Numbered from the stretch's first letter, positions 7,941-19,662 are shown. The stretch is DNA of 64,000 bases from Phycisphaerales bacterium (GCA_020427395.1 JAGQON010000004.1:1-64000); one strand, 5' to 3'. Translations and numbers: made by a program. Notes: generated by a model from the letters alone, not told the origin.

Positions 7941-8531
7941 TCAGGGCTCGTCGTGCTCGCCCTCGCCGTGATCATGCCCGCTGTGGTCCATCATGTCGTG
8001 GGCCTGATCTTTCATCTGCTCAAAGTTTTCCACGATCGCGTTCTCAAAGTTGAGCTCGGTCTCGGCGGGCAGCTTGGTGAGCTTGGTGACCTCCCACGCG
8101 GGGCGGTTGCCGCCCCAGTTGACCACGAACTCGAACTCGACCTTGTCACCGACCGCGAACCCATCGAGCGAGACACCCTCGGCAAGGGGGAACGGCATCG
8201 TCATCGAACGCATACCGGCGATGCCGTCAGCGGTGATATTCACGACCCCCTCCGAAGTTTTGAACTCGGGGATCTGCTCGTGATGGATCTGAAGCTCGCT
8301 GCCCGGGACCTCGGGGTTCGGGAGCGTGGCGATCTCACCCCGGATGCCGCTGTAGACATCGGGCGCGCGGTTTTCATCGCCGTGGTCGTGCCCGTCGTGG
8401 TCATGGTGTGCATCGACGCCCGACTGGGGCGCGTTGCTGCTGTTGCTGTTGGCATCGCTGCACCCAACGAGGGCGAGCCCGGCGATGAGCGCAAGGGCGC
8501 TGGGAATCATGCGTGTACGCGTGCTGGTCAT
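7941..8531 (-). CDS. His-rich copper-binding lipoprotein (CusF-like domain)
   Basis: A 196-aa lipoprotein. The N terminus is a lipoprotein signal with lipobox LVGC, giving an extracytoplasmic membrane-anchored product. A His/Asp run follows (DAHHDHDGHDHGDEN), and the C terminus has another (HSGHDHGEGEHDE). The middle, with MRSMTMPFPL and VGDKVEFEF, matches the Cu(I)/Ag(I)-binding CusF-type beta-barrel found in copper-efflux systems, in which the Met residues bind metal. It probably buffers or hands over copper outside the cytoplasmic membrane. The ATG at 8531 has an excellent AGGAGGT ribosome site; the longer frame from 8630 is not needed. No efflux pump is adjacent. Confidence 0.82.
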   Translation of the reverse strand: MTSTRTRMIPSALALIAGLALVGCSDANSNSSNAPQSGVDAHHDHDGHDHGDENRAPDVYSGIRGEIATLPNPEVPGSELQIHHEQIPEFKTSEGVVNITADGIAGMRSMTMPFPLAEGVSLDGFAVGDKVEFEFVVNWGGNRPAWEVTKLTKLPAETELNFENAIVENFEQMKDQAHDMMDHSGHDHGEGEHDEP

Positions 8532-8591
8532 CGGTACCTCCTGAGTGGGTGATCCTGCAACCATCATGATACGCACGCTCTGCACGCGCAT

Positions 8592-8615
8592 GAAAAACCC
8601 GCTCATCCGAGCGGG
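8592..8615 (-). terminator. Intrinsic terminator
   Basis: On the minus strand, stem CCCGCTC/GAGCGGG with a 4-nt loop is followed by TTTTTCA, about 25 nt after the stop codon of the 105-aa hypothetical gene. Confidence 0.75.
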
Positions 8616-8639
8616 TCGATGATCAGGCATACCCGTCGA

Positions 8640-8957
8640 TCAGGATTTCTCGACCGCGAGGTACTTCTCGACCGAGGCCAGGTCGGGCGCGATGTCGTGG
8701 GTGAAACGCATCGACCAGCTGCTGCCCTGCTCGCAGATCGCGATCTGGGCGGCCTTCTCACGCGAGTACCACATGCGTCCGCCGCGGATGTAGGCATGCA
8801 TACGCTGACGACGCATGCGCTGGGCCCGCGCGAGGTTCTTCTTGATATCGGGGTCGCGGCGCATCAGACGCGTGATGGTGTCACGCGAGCCCTTGTTGTT
8901 GGGCACTTTGCTGATGGTGCACTTGATGGTGTCGCCGGCGCTGAGTGTGTCGATCAT
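8640..8957 (-). CDS. Conserved-looking small basic protein of unknown function
   Basis: A 105-aa protein that begins MIDTLSAGDTIKC, a small beta-type opening (GDTIxCTIxKVP) reminiscent of short nucleic-acid or ribosome-associated domains, followed by a strongly basic helix (RRDPDIKKNLARAQRMRRQR, about residues 27-46) and a YIRGGRMWYSRE segment. The ATG at 8957 has a GAGG ribosome site; the upstream in-frame extension looks non-coding. The charge pattern suggests RNA or DNA binding, but this is inference only. It is monocistronic with its own terminator. Confidence 0.6.
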   Translation of the reverse strand: MIDTLSAGDTIKCTISKVPNNKGSRDTITRLMRRDPDIKKNLARAQRMRRQRMHAYIRGGRMWYSREKAAQIAICEQGSSWSMRFTHDIAPDLASVEKYLAVEKS

Positions 8958-9163
8958 GACATGCCTCGTACTGATTCGTCTCGCGAACGCTGCACGCCCA
9001 GGTGTGGGTAAGCAATTGTGTTCGCAGGGGTTGCAACGGGTTTGCTCCCGCACGGCTCTGCGCTGCGCGGGACGACAAGTTTAGCCGACAAATTCATTTG
9101 GTCCAGCCCGACCCCTACACTACTGGTTCACGAACCTGCACGAACGACCCACGAGGAGCGTCG

Positions 9164-10540
9164 ATGTCCCAGACCCCACCCGAACAACCAGCCCAGCCAG
9201 CATTCGACCCCAACGCCGCCCACCAGAACGCCCCCAAGCTCCGGCGGATCCGTGGCGTGCCCGTGCCCGTCAACACCCCCGACGGCAAGCAGGTCACCAT
9301 GCTCGGGCTCGCCGATGCCCAGCAGATCTCCACAAAGATGGTCGTCACCCACCCTGCTTTCCAGACCGTCCTTCCCATGATGGACGGCTCACGCAGCCTC
9401 GATCAGATCATTTCCGAGGTCGGAAAGGGGCTTCAGCGCCCCATGCTCGAGCAACTCGTCGCCCAGCTCGACGACGCCGGGCTCATCGTCGGACCCACCT
9501 ACGAGGCCCTCGCACAGAAGATGCGCGACGATTTCGACGCCAACGACACCCTCCCCCCTGGGTCCACGGCTCAGATGGCCGACCTCCTTGTCTCTCAAGC
9601 GTTGGGCGAAAATGCCACTGACGAGCAGAAAAAGGAAATGGGCCCCCAAAAACTCGCCGAACAAATGGACGCATGGATCGATGATGCCCTCAAGGACAGC
9701 GAGTCGCCAAGCCTGGAGACCCTCCCGGCTGGAATCATCGCCCCGCACTTGGATTATGTCCGCGGGTGGATGAACTACGCCCACATCTACGGGCGGATGC
9801 GGGTCGTCGATCGCCCCGACCGCATCGTCATTCTCGGCACGAATCATTTTGGTCAATCGAGCGGAATTTGTGGCTGTGACAAGGGTTACGAGACGCCACT
9901 GGGTGTCTGTCAGCTCGATTCCGAGCTGCTCGAGGGTCTGATGGGCTCGCTTGGGCAGGAACAGGGCGAGCAGCTGCTGGCCAACCGGTTCGATCATGAA
10001 AACGAGCACTCCATCGAGCTGCACATCCCCTGGATCCAGCATGTGTTCGGCAAGGACGACGCCGGGAACTATCCGAAGGTCTTCGCCGCCCTGATCCACG
10101 ATCCCACCGTCAATAATGGTGAGAGCTACGACGGGAACGGGCTGGCGCTCGATCCCTTCGTCGAAGCCCTCAAGGGAGCCATCTCGAAGGTGGGGGGCAG
10201 GACACTGGTTGTCAGTTCGGCAGATCTGAGCCATGTAGGCCCCGCTTTTGGGGATCAGCAGGTCCTCGCGGGCGACGATGAGCAGGCCCAGCAGTTCCGG
10301 ATGAAGGTCGCCCAGCACGATCAGGAGATGCTCAGGCTCATCGCCGATCTCAAGATCGACGACCTGATCGGCTCCATGGCCTGGCAGCAGAACCCGACCC
10401 GTTGGTGCTCAATTGGTAACATCACCGCCATGATGCGCACCCTCGAGCCCAGCCAGGTCGATGTGCTCAACTATGCCGCCACGATGGACCCGCAGGGCAC
10501 TGCCTTTGTTTCTTCCGCCAGTGTCGCCGTCTATCGCTGA
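9164..10540 (+). CDS. MEMO-family (AmmeMemoRadiSam system protein B) protein
   Basis: A 458-aa protein. Residues about 195-458 form the MEMO/AMMECR-associated domain, related to class III extradiol dioxygenases: AGIIAPHLDYVRGW, the RIVILGTNHFGQS strand-loop, DHENEHSIELHIPWI, and VVSSADLSHVGPAFGD contain the His/Asp/Glu residues that line the putative metal pocket. The first 190 residues are an extra helical domain, part of which (TMLGLADAQQISTKM, MMDGSRSLDQII) resembles a PqqD-like winged helix. The family usually occurs beside a radical SAM protein and AMMECR1, but neither is here. The reaction is not established for the family. GAGGAG precedes the ATG. Confidence 0.85.
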   Translation: MSQTPPEQPAQPAFDPNAAHQNAPKLRRIRGVPVPVNTPDGKQVTMLGLADAQQISTKMVVTHPAFQTVLPMMDGSRSLDQIISEVGKGLQRPMLEQLVAQLDDAGLIVGPTYEALAQKMRDDFDANDTLPPGSTAQMADLLVSQALGENATDEQKKEMGPQKLAEQMDAWIDDALKDSESPSLETLPAGIIAPHLDYVRGWMNYAHIYGRMRVVDRPDRIVILGTNHFGQSSGICGCDKGYETPLGVCQLDSELLEGLMGSLGQEQGEQLLANRFDHENEHSIELHIPWIQHVFGKDDAGNYPKVFAALIHDPTVNNGESYDGNGLALDPFVEALKGAISKVGGRTLVVSSADLSHVGPAFGDQQVLAGDDEQAQQFRMKVAQHDQEMLRLIADLKIDDLIGSMAWQQNPTRWCSIGNITAMMRTLEPSQVDVLNYAATMDPQGTAFVSSASVAVYR

Positions 10541-10627
10541 TGTCATTCTGGGCATTGTCACGCGTGTGTCACAAGCCTCGTGTGGGCAGGAACAGCCCTT
10601 CGCACATTTCGTATCGTGTGCGTGTGC

Positions 10628-10646
10628 CGCACAAAGCGGATACGAT
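10628..10646 (+). promoter_or_regulatory. Possible promoter motif shared with the kinase gene
   Basis: The 19-nt block ending in GGATACGAT lies 66 nt ahead of the PilM-PilN start and matches 16 of 19 positions with 38467-38485 upstream of the Ser/Thr kinase gene. TACGAT could be a -10 element; no standard -35 box is apparent. Confidence 0.3.
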
Positions 10647-10712
10647 TGGTCCCCCGGGCACGCGTTTCGTGTGTTCGTGACCTGAAAGTACGGTTTCAAA
10701 CCCGGAGATCGC

Positions 10713-12743
10713 ATGGCTTCTTCGAATATCTGCTGGGGCATCGAGATGGGCTTCGGCGCCATCAAGGCCCTGAAGCTCGAGAACGACGGCGGCGAGTACA
10801 AGGTGCTCGACTACGCCGTCATCAATCACCCCAAGGTGCTCTCAACCCCCGAGCTCGACCAGACCGACGCGATGCGCGTTGCGATGGGTACGCTCGTCAA
10901 CCAGCACGACCTGAGCAACACCCGCGTTGCTGTCTCGCTGCCCGGGCACCAGAGCTTTGCCCGCTTCGCCAAGCTCCCGCCCGTCGAGCCCAAGAAGGTG
11001 CCCGACATCGTGAAGTTCGAGGCGGTCCAGCAGATACCATTCCCGCTCGAAGAGGTGGAATGGGACTACCAGACCTTCGTCTCGCCCGATTCGCCCGACA
11101 TCGAGGTCGGCATCTTCGCCGTGACCCGTCAGCGGATCATGGACCAGCTGGCGATGCTCAACGATGTGGGCATCACCCCCGAGCTCGTCACCCTCTCACC
11201 CATCGCGGCCTACAACGCCTTGGCCGTCGACCTGGGCTTTACCAACGACACCCCGGGCACGATCATCCTTGATGTCGGCACCGTCGCGACGGACATGATT
11301 ATCGCCGAGGCCGGGCGCGTCTGGGTCCGCACCTTCCCGATCGGCGGTCATCAGTTCACCGAGGCGCTCGTCAACGCCTTCAAGCTCAGCTATACCAAGG
11401 CCGAGAAGCTCAAACGCGAGGCCGAGCAGTCCAAGCACGCCCGCCATGTGTTCCAGGCCATGCGCCCGGTGTTCGGCGACATCGTGCAGGAGATCCAGCG
11501 CTCGATCGGCTTCTACCAGAGTGTGCACCCCGATGCCGACCTCAAGCGACTCGTCGGGCTCGGCTCGACCTTCCGCCTGCCTGGTCTTCGCAAGTACCTC
11601 AAGCAGCAGCTCCAACTCGATGTCTACCGCCTTGAGCAGTTCAAGAAGATCTCCATGGACGGCCCGCAGGCCGGCGAGTTCCAGGCGGCGAGCTTCAATC
11701 TCGCCACCGCCTACGGCTGCGTCCTCCAGAGCTTTGAGCACGCCCCGATGCGGGCGAACCTGATGCCCGTGCCGGTCATCAAGGAAGCCCTCTGGAAGCG
11801 CAAGGTCCCGTACTTTGCCGCGGCAGCCGGGCTGGCCGCCGCCGCAGCGGGCGCTATGTTCATCCGCCCGCTGCTCGACAGCAGCGCTTTCGAGGGCGCA
11901 AGCAAGCCCCCGATCATCGCCACCGTGTCTCGCGAGGCCAAAAGCCTCGCCGATGAGGCACAGGAGGCTGGCGTGACTGATGGTGCCAGCGCCAACCTCA
12001 AGGCCGCCGAGCTCGTGGGGCTGCTCGATGAGCACGCCTACTACGCCCAGATCCTCGAGGACACCTCGCGACTGATCAGCATGGTCGATGCCAACGCCCG
12101 CCAGGCCGCCGAGAGCGACCAGCGACTTGCCGAGGCGATCCGTCAGCACGAGCCCATGCGTCTTGTCTCGCTCTTCAACGAGTTCCAGACCGCGCCCGTT
12201 GCCGACGCCGGTTCGTCTTCTCGATCCAACCCGCGCACGGTCCGCGGCGGTCAATCCAACGACCCCACGCAGGTCACCGTCGGCGATGCGGCACTGCAGC
12301 CGATCCAGGACAAGCGTCGCATCAAGGTGACGGCCCAGTTCGAGATCCCCCTCGAGAGTCCCAGTGTGTTCCTGCTCGACATGGTCGACCCGGTATTGCG
12401 CAACCAGCTCCAGCGCGACGACGCTCCCTACAGCGTCGTCGTGAGTGAGGCCGAGCCGTGGGTCATCGACTCGGCGGCCGGCGGGATGAGCCGCACCAAC
12501 CCACGACCAGGCATCGGGGCGCAGGACCCGCGGCCGATCGTTGTTGGAACATCAACACCCACACGCTCAACCAATCTCGAATCGTTGGCTCCGATCGAGA
12601 ACCCGAGCACCGCGCGCAGCACACCTCGTTTCGGTTCGAACCAGGACGACACCGCGATCCAGACTTCCACGGTCACGATCACCTGGTACGCCGTGCTCGA
12701 TTCCATGACCGAACCGACTGAGAACAACGGAGATGAGCCGTGA
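10713..12743 (+). CDS. PilM-PilN fusion, pilus/secretion inner-membrane platform protein
   Basis: A 676-aa protein joining two normally separate pilus-assembly proteins. Residues 1-345 are PilM, an actin-like ATPase fold: GIEMGFGAIKALKL opening, the VAVSLPGHQSFARF strand, and GTIILDVGTVATDMIIAE phosphate-loop region. At about residue 348 the text ANLMPVPVIKEALWKRK followed by a 20-residue hydrophobic helix copies the N terminus of PilN (NLLP motif, then its membrane anchor). The remaining 290 residues would lie outside the cytoplasmic membrane. In type IV pili and type II secretion, PilM binds the cytoplasmic tip of PilN, so fusion keeps partners together. The gene heads a three-gene operon and overlaps the next by GTGA. 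Confidence 0.85.
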   Translation: MASSNICWGIEMGFGAIKALKLENDGGEYKVLDYAVINHPKVLSTPELDQTDAMRVAMGTLVNQHDLSNTRVAVSLPGHQSFARFAKLPPVEPKKVPDIVKFEAVQQIPFPLEEVEWDYQTFVSPDSPDIEVGIFAVTRQRIMDQLAMLNDVGITPELVTLSPIAAYNALAVDLGFTNDTPGTIILDVGTVATDMIIAEAGRVWVRTFPIGGHQFTEALVNAFKLSYTKAEKLKREAEQSKHARHVFQAMRPVFGDIVQEIQRSIGFYQSVHPDADLKRLVGLGSTFRLPGLRKYLKQQLQLDVYRLEQFKKISMDGPQAGEFQAASFNLATAYGCVLQSFEHAPMRANLMPVPVIKEALWKRKVPYFAAAAGLAAAAAGAMFIRPLLDSSAFEGASKPPIIATVSREAKSLADEAQEAGVTDGASANLKAAELVGLLDEHAYYAQILEDTSRLISMVDANARQAAESDQRLAEAIRQHEPMRLVSLFNEFQTAPVADAGSSSRSNPRTVRGGQSNDPTQVTVGDAALQPIQDKRRIKVTAQFEIPLESPSVFLLDMVDPVLRNQLQRDDAPYSVVVSEAEPWVIDSAAGGMSRTNPRPGIGAQDPRPIVVGTSTPTRSTNLESLAPIENPSTARSTPRFGSNQDDTAIQTSTVTITWYAVLDSMTEPTENNGDEP

Positions 12744-14107
12744 ATAAAGTGCTAGGTTTCATCAAGGGCAACCTAATCATCGTGATCTCGGTGGTGCTGA
12801 TCCTGGCGCTGCTGCCGGTCGGATATGTCTTCTCCGGCAAGTGGAACGATGGCGTCCGCACCAAGGTGAAGGACGCCTACGACAAGGAGAAACGCTCGCT
12901 GACCTCCAGCGGCAAGGTGACCTATTCGCTCCCGGCCGTGCTCGAGGGCGAGCAGGATGTCAGCGAGTCTCGCGCACCCAACGCCGCAGTCACCGAGTTC
13001 TTCAAGCAGGCCAAGGCCGCCCGCGAGGATCAGGTGAAGGATGTTGTCGCACGCGGCACCCAGTTCAACCAGGGCGACCATGTCGAGCTCGTCCCCGGGC
13101 TGCTGCCCGACGCGGGCGACTCTCGCAACCGCCAGCGCCTCGGGCGCGCTATGAGCGAGGCGATCGTCGGCACCAACGACCAGCCCTCGGTCTACCAGCG
13201 CAAGCTCCGCCGCCTCAACGCGGGCTCGCCGCCCAGCCCCGAGGTCATGCAGCAGACCCTTGAGCAGACCAAGACCCAGTTCGAGCAGGAGTACCGCAGC
13301 TCGGATGCCCAGGGCAACATCACCTCCGAGCAGCAGGAAGAGATCAAGAAGCGTCTCAGTGCCCGCCGACTCGGCGAGTACATCAATCGTGCCAAGTCGC
13401 TGACTTTCTACTGCGACCCCAGCGCGTTCGTCAATGGCTCGCCCACGGGTGACACCAAGACCGTCGGCGCTGACAAGTACTCGGTTGTTCCGGCCGTGAA
13501 CTGGCCCCCCAGCCAGGTCACCGAGACCGTGGCGTTCACCTGGCTCTGGGACTACTGGGTTATCAGCGATGTTCTCGACGCCGCGGCCTGGGCGAACACC
13601 AACGCCGCCTCTGGCGCCATGTCTATCCCCGAAGCCCCCGTCAAGCGCATCGACCTGATCCGTGTCTCGGGCCTTGAGGTCGCGGCAAGCACCGCCGATG
13701 CGGACCCCGATAGCTTCGGCGGGCGACCCCCGCGCGGCGGAAAACCCGACGATGCCCAGCAGAGTCAGGAAGCCGCAAGCTTCACCGGGCGTGAGGGAGG
13801 CACCGCGACCAGCCCCTTCGACCTTCGCCAGATTGATGTCGTCGCGGTCGTTGCCTCCAAGGATCTGCCCAAGTTCCTCGACGCGTTCGGCAAGGTCAAC
13901 TTCATGACCGTGACCGATGTCGATCTTCAGGAGGTCGATGTCTGGGAAGAGCTGCGCCAGGGTTATTACTACGGCAACGACCATGTCGTGCGCGTCTCAC
14001 TCAAGATCGAGTCGGTCTGGCTCCGCTCGTGGGTGTCCCCGCTCATGCCAGCACCCGTTCGAGAGACACTGGGTGTCCCCGCGGTCCAGGGCGATTCCGA
14101 GGGCTGA
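12740..14107 (+). CDS. PilO-like inner-membrane platform protein
   Basis: A 455-aa protein with one N-terminal membrane helix (about residues 10-30, LIIVISVVLILALLPVGYVF) and a large extracytoplasmic part. A coiled, charged stretch follows the membrane helix, and the C-terminal part DLPKFLDAFGKVNFMTVTDV plus VVRVSLKIESVW has the spacing of the ferredoxin-like fold of PilO/GspM. A Gly/Pro-rich linker is near residues 320-350. It starts at GTG inside the stop codon of the PilM-PilN gene (GTGA, ribosome site GGAG), so the two are translationally coupled. Assignment to PilO rests on position, topology and this C-terminal resemblance. Confidence 0.6.
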   Translation: MNKVLGFIKGNLIIVISVVLILALLPVGYVFSGKWNDGVRTKVKDAYDKEKRSLTSSGKVTYSLPAVLEGEQDVSESRAPNAAVTEFFKQAKAAREDQVKDVVARGTQFNQGDHVELVPGLLPDAGDSRNRQRLGRAMSEAIVGTNDQPSVYQRKLRRLNAGSPPSPEVMQQTLEQTKTQFEQEYRSSDAQGNITSEQQEEIKKRLSARRLGEYINRAKSLTFYCDPSAFVNGSPTGDTKTVGADKYSVVPAVNWPPSQVTETVAFTWLWDYWVISDVLDAAAWANTNAASGAMSIPEAPVKRIDLIRVSGLEVAASTADADPDSFGGRPPRGGKPDDAQQSQEAASFTGREGGTATSPFDLRQIDVVAVVASKDLPKFLDAFGKVNFMTVTDVDLQEVDVWEELRQGYYYGNDHVVRVSLKIESVWLRSWVSPLMPAPVRETLGVPAVQGDSEG

Positions 14108-14162
14108 TCCGATCGGAGAGACCCGAACGATCCAGATTCATCACGCATAAGGCGATCACGAT

Positions 14163-16142
14163 ATGAAACTCAAAGGCGTCAACCCAATCGAACAGCACAT
14201 CGAGAAGATGGTGCTCGGGCTTGTGCTGATCATCCTCCTCGGGGTGATCGCGCTGCAGTTCGTCACCACGCCCAACAACATCGAAGACGGCGGGCGCTCG
14301 ATCGAACCGGCACAGGTCTACACCTCGCTCGAACAGCAGGCCAACCAGCTCCAGAGCCAGATCACCGACCTCAATCCGGTGCTGCCAGAAGTTCAGCCTG
14401 TCGATCTGGTCGAGCGTTACGACCGCGCGTTTGCCAACGCCGGTGCCACGCGACTCACCCTCTCAAGCCCGCTGGGTGATGGTGTCAATGTTGCCAGCGC
14501 CATGGGCGCCGATACAGGCCCGATCGATATCGCCAGCAGTGGCCCCATCGCAGCGCTCGGCGTGCCCAAGACCTCAACCCCGATCGCCGGGGCCCAGTGG
14601 GCCACGCTCGATCCCTACGCACTGCTCGTGGCGCCCGAGTACGCCCAGTATGTGCCCGCGCAGCAGCCCTATGACTTCAACTCCATCAGCGTGCAGGCCT
14701 CGTTCAGCGGCACCGCCCTCCAGTCGGTCCTCAACGGCGAGAACGGTGGCACCGCCATCCCGCGCCGCTTCTGGGCCGCTACTGGCATTGCGATCCTGGG
14801 CTTCGAGGCCGAGCGCCAGCGACTGATGCCCGATGGTAGCTGGGGCACCGCCGAGCCGATCGTCACCCCGCCGCACACCCCGACCCCGGTCCAGGCCGTC
14901 AGCAACGCTTCGGGGCTGCAGGATCTGGTCACCGTAGTCGGCAACGCCGCCCGAGAGGCAGCCGAGGTCGTCCGACCCCGCTTCCCCCCGACGATCGCCG
15001 GGCCCGAATGGATCCCGCCAAGCGACCGCGCGGAGCTGAGCACCGGCTCCGAGGCCGATCAGATCAAGCGCGTTCAGCGTCAGCTCGATCGCGCCCGCGA
15101 AGAGCTCGAACGACTCACCAGCCCTCCCGGCGGTCCCGCGACCAATCCTGGCCGTGATCCACGCGACCCCGGCGGCGGCAAGACCAGCGATCCTGCGCCA
15201 ACACGTCCGGGAAGCACATCGCCCGGCACGACCGATCGCAACAACGATCGCATCGAGCGTGTGCGTGATCGCATCAAGGATCTTGAGAACGAGCTCAAGG
15301 AGTTGGGCGTCGAAGAGGACAAGGCTGCCCGGGTCCGCACCTCCGCCCGCGATTTCCGTTCGATCCTTGAAGAAGAGAGCATCGACCTCTGGGCCCACGA
15401 CATGGGTGTCGAGCCAGGCGCGACCTACCGCTACCGGACCCGAGTGATCGTGAACAACCCGCTCTTCCGCAAGCAGGCAGACCTCGACCCCGACGACGCG
15501 GATCAGCAGGCTCTCGCCCGCGACCCATTCGCTCACGGCGCGTGGTCCGATTGGTCCGAGCCGGTCGTGGCTGGTGCCCGAGAATACTACTTTGTGACCT
15601 CCGCCAGCGATGGCGCTTCGGGTACGACCGAGCCCACCAAGACCACCATCGAGCTCTACCGCGTTTTCTATGGCCATTACCGCAAGTCGACGCTCAATGT
15701 CTCACCCGGCGATGGGCTGGCATCGGATGTCCGAATCTCGGGCAACCTGCTGGCGTTCGACACAAGTACCATCACTGCCGAAGAGGCGGCCAAGGCCATT
15801 GCCGATCTGGAGAATGAGGAAAACAAGTCGCCGCTCCCCGCCGGGATCAGCGAGCTGTCCTCACGGATCAGCATCGACTTGGGCGTCTATGTACTGGATA
15901 TCTATCCGGGGCAGGAGCAAACCAAGTCCGGGCTGGGCGGGCAATCCAGCACCGTGATGCGTGTGGTGCTCCGGAGCAAGGATGGCGAGCTGGTGGTTCA
16001 CACAGAGCCGGGCGATGAGGGCTCCCTGGCGTTCGCTCTGGCGTCCGAATCGGCGTCCTCGGCCACCTCAACCCGGCTGCGAGCACCCGGCGAGCCGGCG
16101 ATTTCTCCCGCCGCAGAGTTGTTCAAACCCGTCGAGCCCTGA
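14163..16142 (+). CDS. Membrane-anchored periplasmic protein of the pilus-like operon
   Basis: A 659-aa protein with a short cytoplasmic start (MKLKGVNPIEQHIEKM), one membrane helix at about residues 17-35 and a long extracytoplasmic region. A coiled-coil heptad segment (about 300-325) and a Pro/Gly/Thr-rich disordered stretch (about 325-360) are followed by a second charged helix (DRIERVRDRIKDLENELKEL) and a beta-rich C-terminal part. In a normal pilus operon this position holds PilP or a second PilO-type protein, but I see no lipobox or recognisable PilP domain. Third and last gene of the operon; an intrinsic terminator follows. Confidence 0.6.
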   Translation: MKLKGVNPIEQHIEKMVLGLVLIILLGVIALQFVTTPNNIEDGGRSIEPAQVYTSLEQQANQLQSQITDLNPVLPEVQPVDLVERYDRAFANAGATRLTLSSPLGDGVNVASAMGADTGPIDIASSGPIAALGVPKTSTPIAGAQWATLDPYALLVAPEYAQYVPAQQPYDFNSISVQASFSGTALQSVLNGENGGTAIPRRFWAATGIAILGFEAERQRLMPDGSWGTAEPIVTPPHTPTPVQAVSNASGLQDLVTVVGNAAREAAEVVRPRFPPTIAGPEWIPPSDRAELSTGSEADQIKRVQRQLDRAREELERLTSPPGGPATNPGRDPRDPGGGKTSDPAPTRPGSTSPGTTDRNNDRIERVRDRIKDLENELKELGVEEDKAARVRTSARDFRSILEEESIDLWAHDMGVEPGATYRYRTRVIVNNPLFRKQADLDPDDADQQALARDPFAHGAWSDWSEPVVAGAREYYFVTSASDGASGTTEPTKTTIELYRVFYGHYRKSTLNVSPGDGLASDVRISGNLLAFDTSTITAEEAAKAIADLENEENKSPLPAGISELSSRISIDLGVYVLDIYPGQEQTKSGLGGQSSTVMRVVLRSKDGELVVHTEPGDEGSLAFALASESASSATSTRLRAPGEPAISPAAELFKPVEP

Positions 16143-16167
16143 TTCTGCGTCTGTTATACGACCTCAA

Positions 16168-16192
16168 GCCCCGTTCCGACGGGGTTTTTTCA
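16168..16192 (+). terminator. Intrinsic terminator of pilus-like operon
   Basis: Stem CCCCGT/ACGGGG with a short loop is followed by TTTTTT, 26 nt after the last stop codon of the operon. Confidence 0.8.
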
Positions 16193-16637
16193 TGCCCTTG
16201 AAGCGGGGAGTGGGGGGGGCGATGATGAATGGTTTGGAGGACGGCGGCGCATGTGCTGCGTGTGCGCGTAAAGAATTGTCAGACAAGGCCCTGAATTGTT
16301 GATGAAGCAATTTGACGCGTCATTTGCACCGCCTATCATCCCCCCGCCTCTCAACGGAGGCAAAACCGATCTGAACGGGCTGGACCCTGGAAGATCAGCT
16401 TCTCTGACAAGTGGATGACGACGAGCGGAACTCAGATCGCCGTGCTTCAAAGGAGGCACGGGTCGAGGCTGAGTTCGGCAAATACTAACTGAGAAATCTC
16501 TTATGCGTCGAAATGGTGCTCTCCTCTCACGGCCTCTGCCAGGGTCCGTGTCGAGGGGAGTTGATTGTCCTAGCCGGCAGGTTAGGGAGGTCATTGACGG
16601 ATCGGTTTGGTGTTCGATTTCGGTCGGCATCAGGTCG
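16193..16637. other. rRNA promoter and leader region
   Basis: This 445-bp stretch contains no gene. It holds the rRNA promoter (16312-16339) and a roughly 300-nt leader with a composite hairpin: outer arms GAACTCAG/CTGAGTTC (16428-16435, 16469-16476) and inner arms CCGTGC/GCACGG. The end of the leader pairs with sequence after the 23S gene. No 16S or tRNA gene is present. Confidence 0.7.
16312..16339 (+). promoter_or_regulatory. Sigma-70-type rRNA promoter
   Basis: TTGACG (16312-16317) and TATCAT (16334-16339) are separated by 16 nt. This is the best housekeeping-promoter match I found and lies about 300 nt before the 23S gene. Confidence 0.7.
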
Positions 16638-16638
16638 G
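16613..16638 (+). other. 5' arm of 23S precursor processing stem
   Basis: TTCGATTT (16613-16620) and CGGCATCAGGTCGG (16625-16638) are complementary to AAATCGAA (19417-19424) and CCGACCCGATGCCG (19393-19406) on the far side of 23S. Such flanking stems are typical RNase III processing substrates. Confidence 0.7.
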
Positions 16639-19392
<2,754 letters not shown>

Positions 19393-19424
19393 CCGACCCG
19401 ATGCCGAAAGGTCATCAAATCGAA
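19393..19424 (+). other. 3' arm of 23S precursor processing stem
   Basis: CCGACCCGATGCCG and AAATCGAA are complementary to 16625-16638 and 16613-16620 upstream of 23S, forming a long stem that would loop out the mature rRNA. Confidence 0.7.
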
Positions 19425-19550
19425 GTGAGTCAACATCATTTCAACGCACTGAGATTGCTCAGTATGCCGAGCTTGATTGTCAAACAATCAGGCTTCCGCT
19501 CGTCGCATCCGTCAGAGTCATGACGGCCCGGGAAACCGGTCCATCCATGA

Positions 19551-19660
19551 TTGTTGGTGACCATATAGCTGGGGTCACACCTGTTCCCATATCGAACACA
19601 GTAGTTAAGCCCAGCTAGCCGATGATACTGTTCAGCGGGAAAGTAGGTTATCGCCAACTC
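19551..19660 (+). rRNA. 5S ribosomal RNA
   Basis: The core CCCATATCGAACACAGTAGT and the loop E/helix IV region GCCGATGATACTG are typical 5S sequence. Helix I pairs GTTGGTGA (19553-19560) with TCGCCAAC (19651-19658). The gene is only about 110 nt; short 5S rRNAs of about 109-111 nt are a known planctomycete trait. It follows 23S by about 160 nt with no tRNA in the spacer. Confidence 0.95.
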
Positions 19661-19662
19661 TT

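Noticed and set aside
7571-8053. A 160-aa open frame through the candidate RNA
   Set aside because: It crosses two terminators, overlaps the opposite-strand lipoprotein gene and has no ribosome site or motif.
16193-16637. Possible 16S rRNA or tRNA ahead of 23S
   Set aside because: No 16S core sequences (such as the 530 loop or the anti-Shine-Dalgarno end) and no tRNA T-arm are present.
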